Assembly (NCBI GenBank): GCA_016783485.1
Contig: JADHWM010000004.1
Span: forward strand, 1-51,363
From: Candidatus Bathyarchaeota archaeon
GTDB lineage: Archaea; Thermoproteota; Bathyarchaeia; TCS64
Length of the DNA: 51,363 bases
Direction: 5' to 3'
Below the pieces are notes generated by a model. The model searched no databases. It saw nothing but the letters and a program-made list of their open reading frames with translations, and was not told the origin of the DNA. A program made the translations under genes and the position numbers. Positions 49,909 through 51,363 of the stretch are shown piece by piece; positions within the stretch are counted from its first letter, which is position 1; each line of letters opens with the position of its first letter.

Positions 49909-51220
49909 TATAATCCAGAAAGCGAAATTTGCCCGGGAAGCCTCCTACGCCCTCGCGAAGCTGCCGGGGACGGTCAGGGATCAGGAGCTGGGAAAGGTGG
50001 CCGAGGCGATCTGGCGCCACAGGGAGGCGATCCTGGAGGCCAATGCGAGGGACCTCGAGGCCGCCGAGGAGATGCTCCGGAAAGGAGAGATCACCGGGGC
50101 CATGATCAAGCGCCTCGAGCTGAACCCGGAGAAGATCCGGGGGATCGTCGAGATGGTGCGGGGGGTCGCCTCCCAGGAGGACCCCCTGGGGAAGACCGAG
50201 TACGCCATGGAGCTGGACGAGGGCCTCGAGCTTTTCCGCGTCTCTTCACCCATCGGGGTGATCGCGGTGATATTCGAGTCGAGGCCCGACGCCCTGGTGC
50301 AGATCGCGAGCCTCTGCCTCAAGTCGGGGAACTGCGTCCTGCTGAAGGGGGGGAGCGAGGCCCGGAACACGAACCAGAGGCTCTTCGAGGTCATCAGGGA
50401 TGCGGCGGACGCCGTGCCCGGGGGCTGGATCCACATCGTGGAGGCGAGGAGGGAGGTGGGAGAGATACTGAAGATGGACGACTACGTGGACCTCATCGTC
50501 CCCCGGGGGAGCAACGATTTCGTCCGGTACATCCAGAGCAACACCCGGATACCCGTCCTGGGGCACGCCGACGGGGTCTGCCACGTCTACGTGGACTCCG
50601 AGGCGGACGTCCCCATGGCTCTGGATGTCTGCTACGACGCCAAGGTACAGTACCCCTCTGTCTGCAACGCCGTGGACGCGATACTTGTCCACGAGGCCGT
50701 CGCCCCCTGGTTTCTCCCGGGGATGGTGGACAGGTTCCTGCGCAGGGGCGTGGAGGTGAGGGGGGATGCCCGGGTCCGGGGAATCGTGGAGGAAGGCGTC
50801 CTCGAGGCGACAGATGAGGACTGGGGGGCGGAGTATCTCGACTACGTCGTCGCGATCAAGGTCGTCGACAACGTGGAGGAAGCGATCAACCATGTTAACA
50901 AATACGGCTCCCACCACACCGACGCCATAGTCACGTCGAACGAGGGGACCGCGCTCGGGTTCTTGGAGTCCGTGGATTCTGCCAGCGTCTTCTGGAACGC
51001 CTCGACCCGGTTCGCCGACGGCTACAGGTACGGTCTAGGCTCGGAGCTGGGGATCAGCACGGGGAAGATTCACGTGCGGGGGCCCACGGGGCTCGAGGGG
51101 CTCACCACCTACAAGTACTACCTCAGGGGCGGGGGGCATATAGTCGCTGACTATGCCAGCGGGGGGAGTAGGCAGTTCACCCACAGGTCTCTCGACAGGG
51201 AATGGAAGAGGAAGCTGTGA
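49901..51220 (+). CDS. proA: Glutamate-5-semialdehyde dehydrogenase (gamma-glutamyl phosphate reductase)
   Basis: 439 residues, aldehyde dehydrogenase fold. Signatures: SSPIGVIAVIFESRPDALVQ, KGGSEARNTNQRLFEVI, VPRGSNDFVRYIQ, catalytic Cys in YPSVCNAVDAILVHE, and FADGYRYGLGSELGISTGKI near the C-terminus. It reduces gamma-glutamyl phosphate to the semialdehyde, the second proline step. The remaining 143 bases of the window after its stop hold no feature I can support. Confidence 0.96.
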   Translation: MSDIIQKAKFAREASYALAKLPGTVRDQELGKVAEAIWRHREAILEANARDLEAAEEMLRKGEITGAMIKRLELNPEKIRGIVEMVRGVASQEDPLGKTEYAMELDEGLELFRVSSPIGVIAVIFESRPDALVQIASLCLKSGNCVLLKGGSEARNTNQRLFEVIRDAADAVPGGWIHIVEARREVGEILKMDDYVDLIVPRGSNDFVRYIQSNTRIPVLGHADGVCHVYVDSEADVPMALDVCYDAKVQYPSVCNAVDAILVHEAVAPWFLPGMVDRFLRRGVEVRGDARVRGIVEEGVLEATDEDWGAEYLDYVVAIKVVDNVEEAINHVNKYGSHHTDAIVTSNEGTALGFLESVDSASVFWNASTRFADGYRYGLGSELGISTGKIHVRGPTGLEGLTTYKYYLRGGGHIVADYASGGSRQFTHRSLDREWKRKL

Positions 51221-51363
51221 GGCGGCGCAGGCCGTTTCAATAATTGTGGGTTAAATGGTTTTAATTCGTTTTCACGTTTATCCTTGATATTCTGTCGTTG
51301 TCGAGTGTTTTAACAAGATTACATGGTTTATCTGGGAGAACCGTCTCAATCATCATTGGTATG

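Noticed and set aside
1-51363. Insertion sequences, integrases, attachment sites or prophage genes
   Set aside because: No transposase, integrase, terminal inverted repeat or toxin-antitoxin signature was seen in either strand.

Overview
The window reads as a chromosomal segment of an uncultivated archaeon. Coding DNA is GC-rich and intergenic DNA clearly AT-rich. TATA boxes lie about 25 bases before leaderless or short-leader starts, and many starts are GTG or TTG. Archaeal hallmarks are cofE (F420 synthesis), a two-subunit transketolase, a FUN14-family protein and zinc-ribbon membrane proteins. A TACK-type lineage such as Bathyarchaeia is my best guess, with low confidence. No rRNA, tRNA, insertion sequence or CRISPR array was seen.

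Layout. 1-5.4 kb: a partial uppP, a B12-binding radical SAM gene, small membrane/zinc-ribbon proteins, cofE and an HD hydrolase. 5.5-10.5 kb: a PadR-controlled operon of ABC ATPase, repeat-domain exoprotein, MacB/FtsX permease and Yip1-like protein. 10.6-13.7 kb: ACT protein, PqqB-like metallo-hydrolase, HemK-like methyltransferase, FUN14 protein and an Lrp-type regulator. 13.9-22.3 kb: a cytochrome c maturation locus, with ccmF and ccmH on the plus strand, ccmC-D-E-A-B on the minus strand (ccmD was missed by the ORF track), and heme O synthase ctaB. 22.3-31.9 kb: electron transfer, with a broken glutaredoxin gene, an 11-heme cytochrome, a Tat-type four-cluster Fe-S protein, NrfD, a NapC-like 12-heme cytochrome, a CBS protein, Rieske protein, cytochrome b, a 6-heme cytochrome and a single-heme protein with a calcium-loop motif.

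31.9-43.7 kb: a PP-loop sulfurtransferase, a GC-rich structured element that may be a new ncRNA, and an eleven-gene minus-strand aromatic operon (transketolase N and C, DAHP synthase, aroB, aroD, aroE, aroK, aroA, aroC, chorismate mutase, prephenate dehydratase) preceded by a double-ACT protein. A winged-helix domain is encoded in frame upstream of the transketolase N start and overlaps it, so this operon may carry its own regulator fused to its first enzyme. 43.8-51.3 kb: rpiA, a coiled-coil membrane protein, an AIR-synthase-like protein, a TPP riboswitch with thiT, an exported protein split by a frameshift in a C-rich tract, and proB-proA preceded by a short proline-rich ORF.

How the genes fit together: Ccm proteins would attach heme to the four cytochromes outside the membrane. 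The Rieske/cytochrome b pair, the NrfD module and the NapC-like protein would move electrons between the quinone pool and these cytochromes. No terminal reductase or oxidase is in the window, although ctaB suggests a heme-copper oxidase elsewhere. Transketolase and rpiA connect pentose phosphates to erythrose 4-phosphate for the shikimate pathway. The strongest items for follow-up are the winged-helix/transketolase fusion, the ncRNA candidate at about 33.12-33.23 kb, the riboswitch whose P1 stem covers the ribosome binding site, the C-tract frameshift, the CcmE/CcmH combination and the proBA leader ORF.
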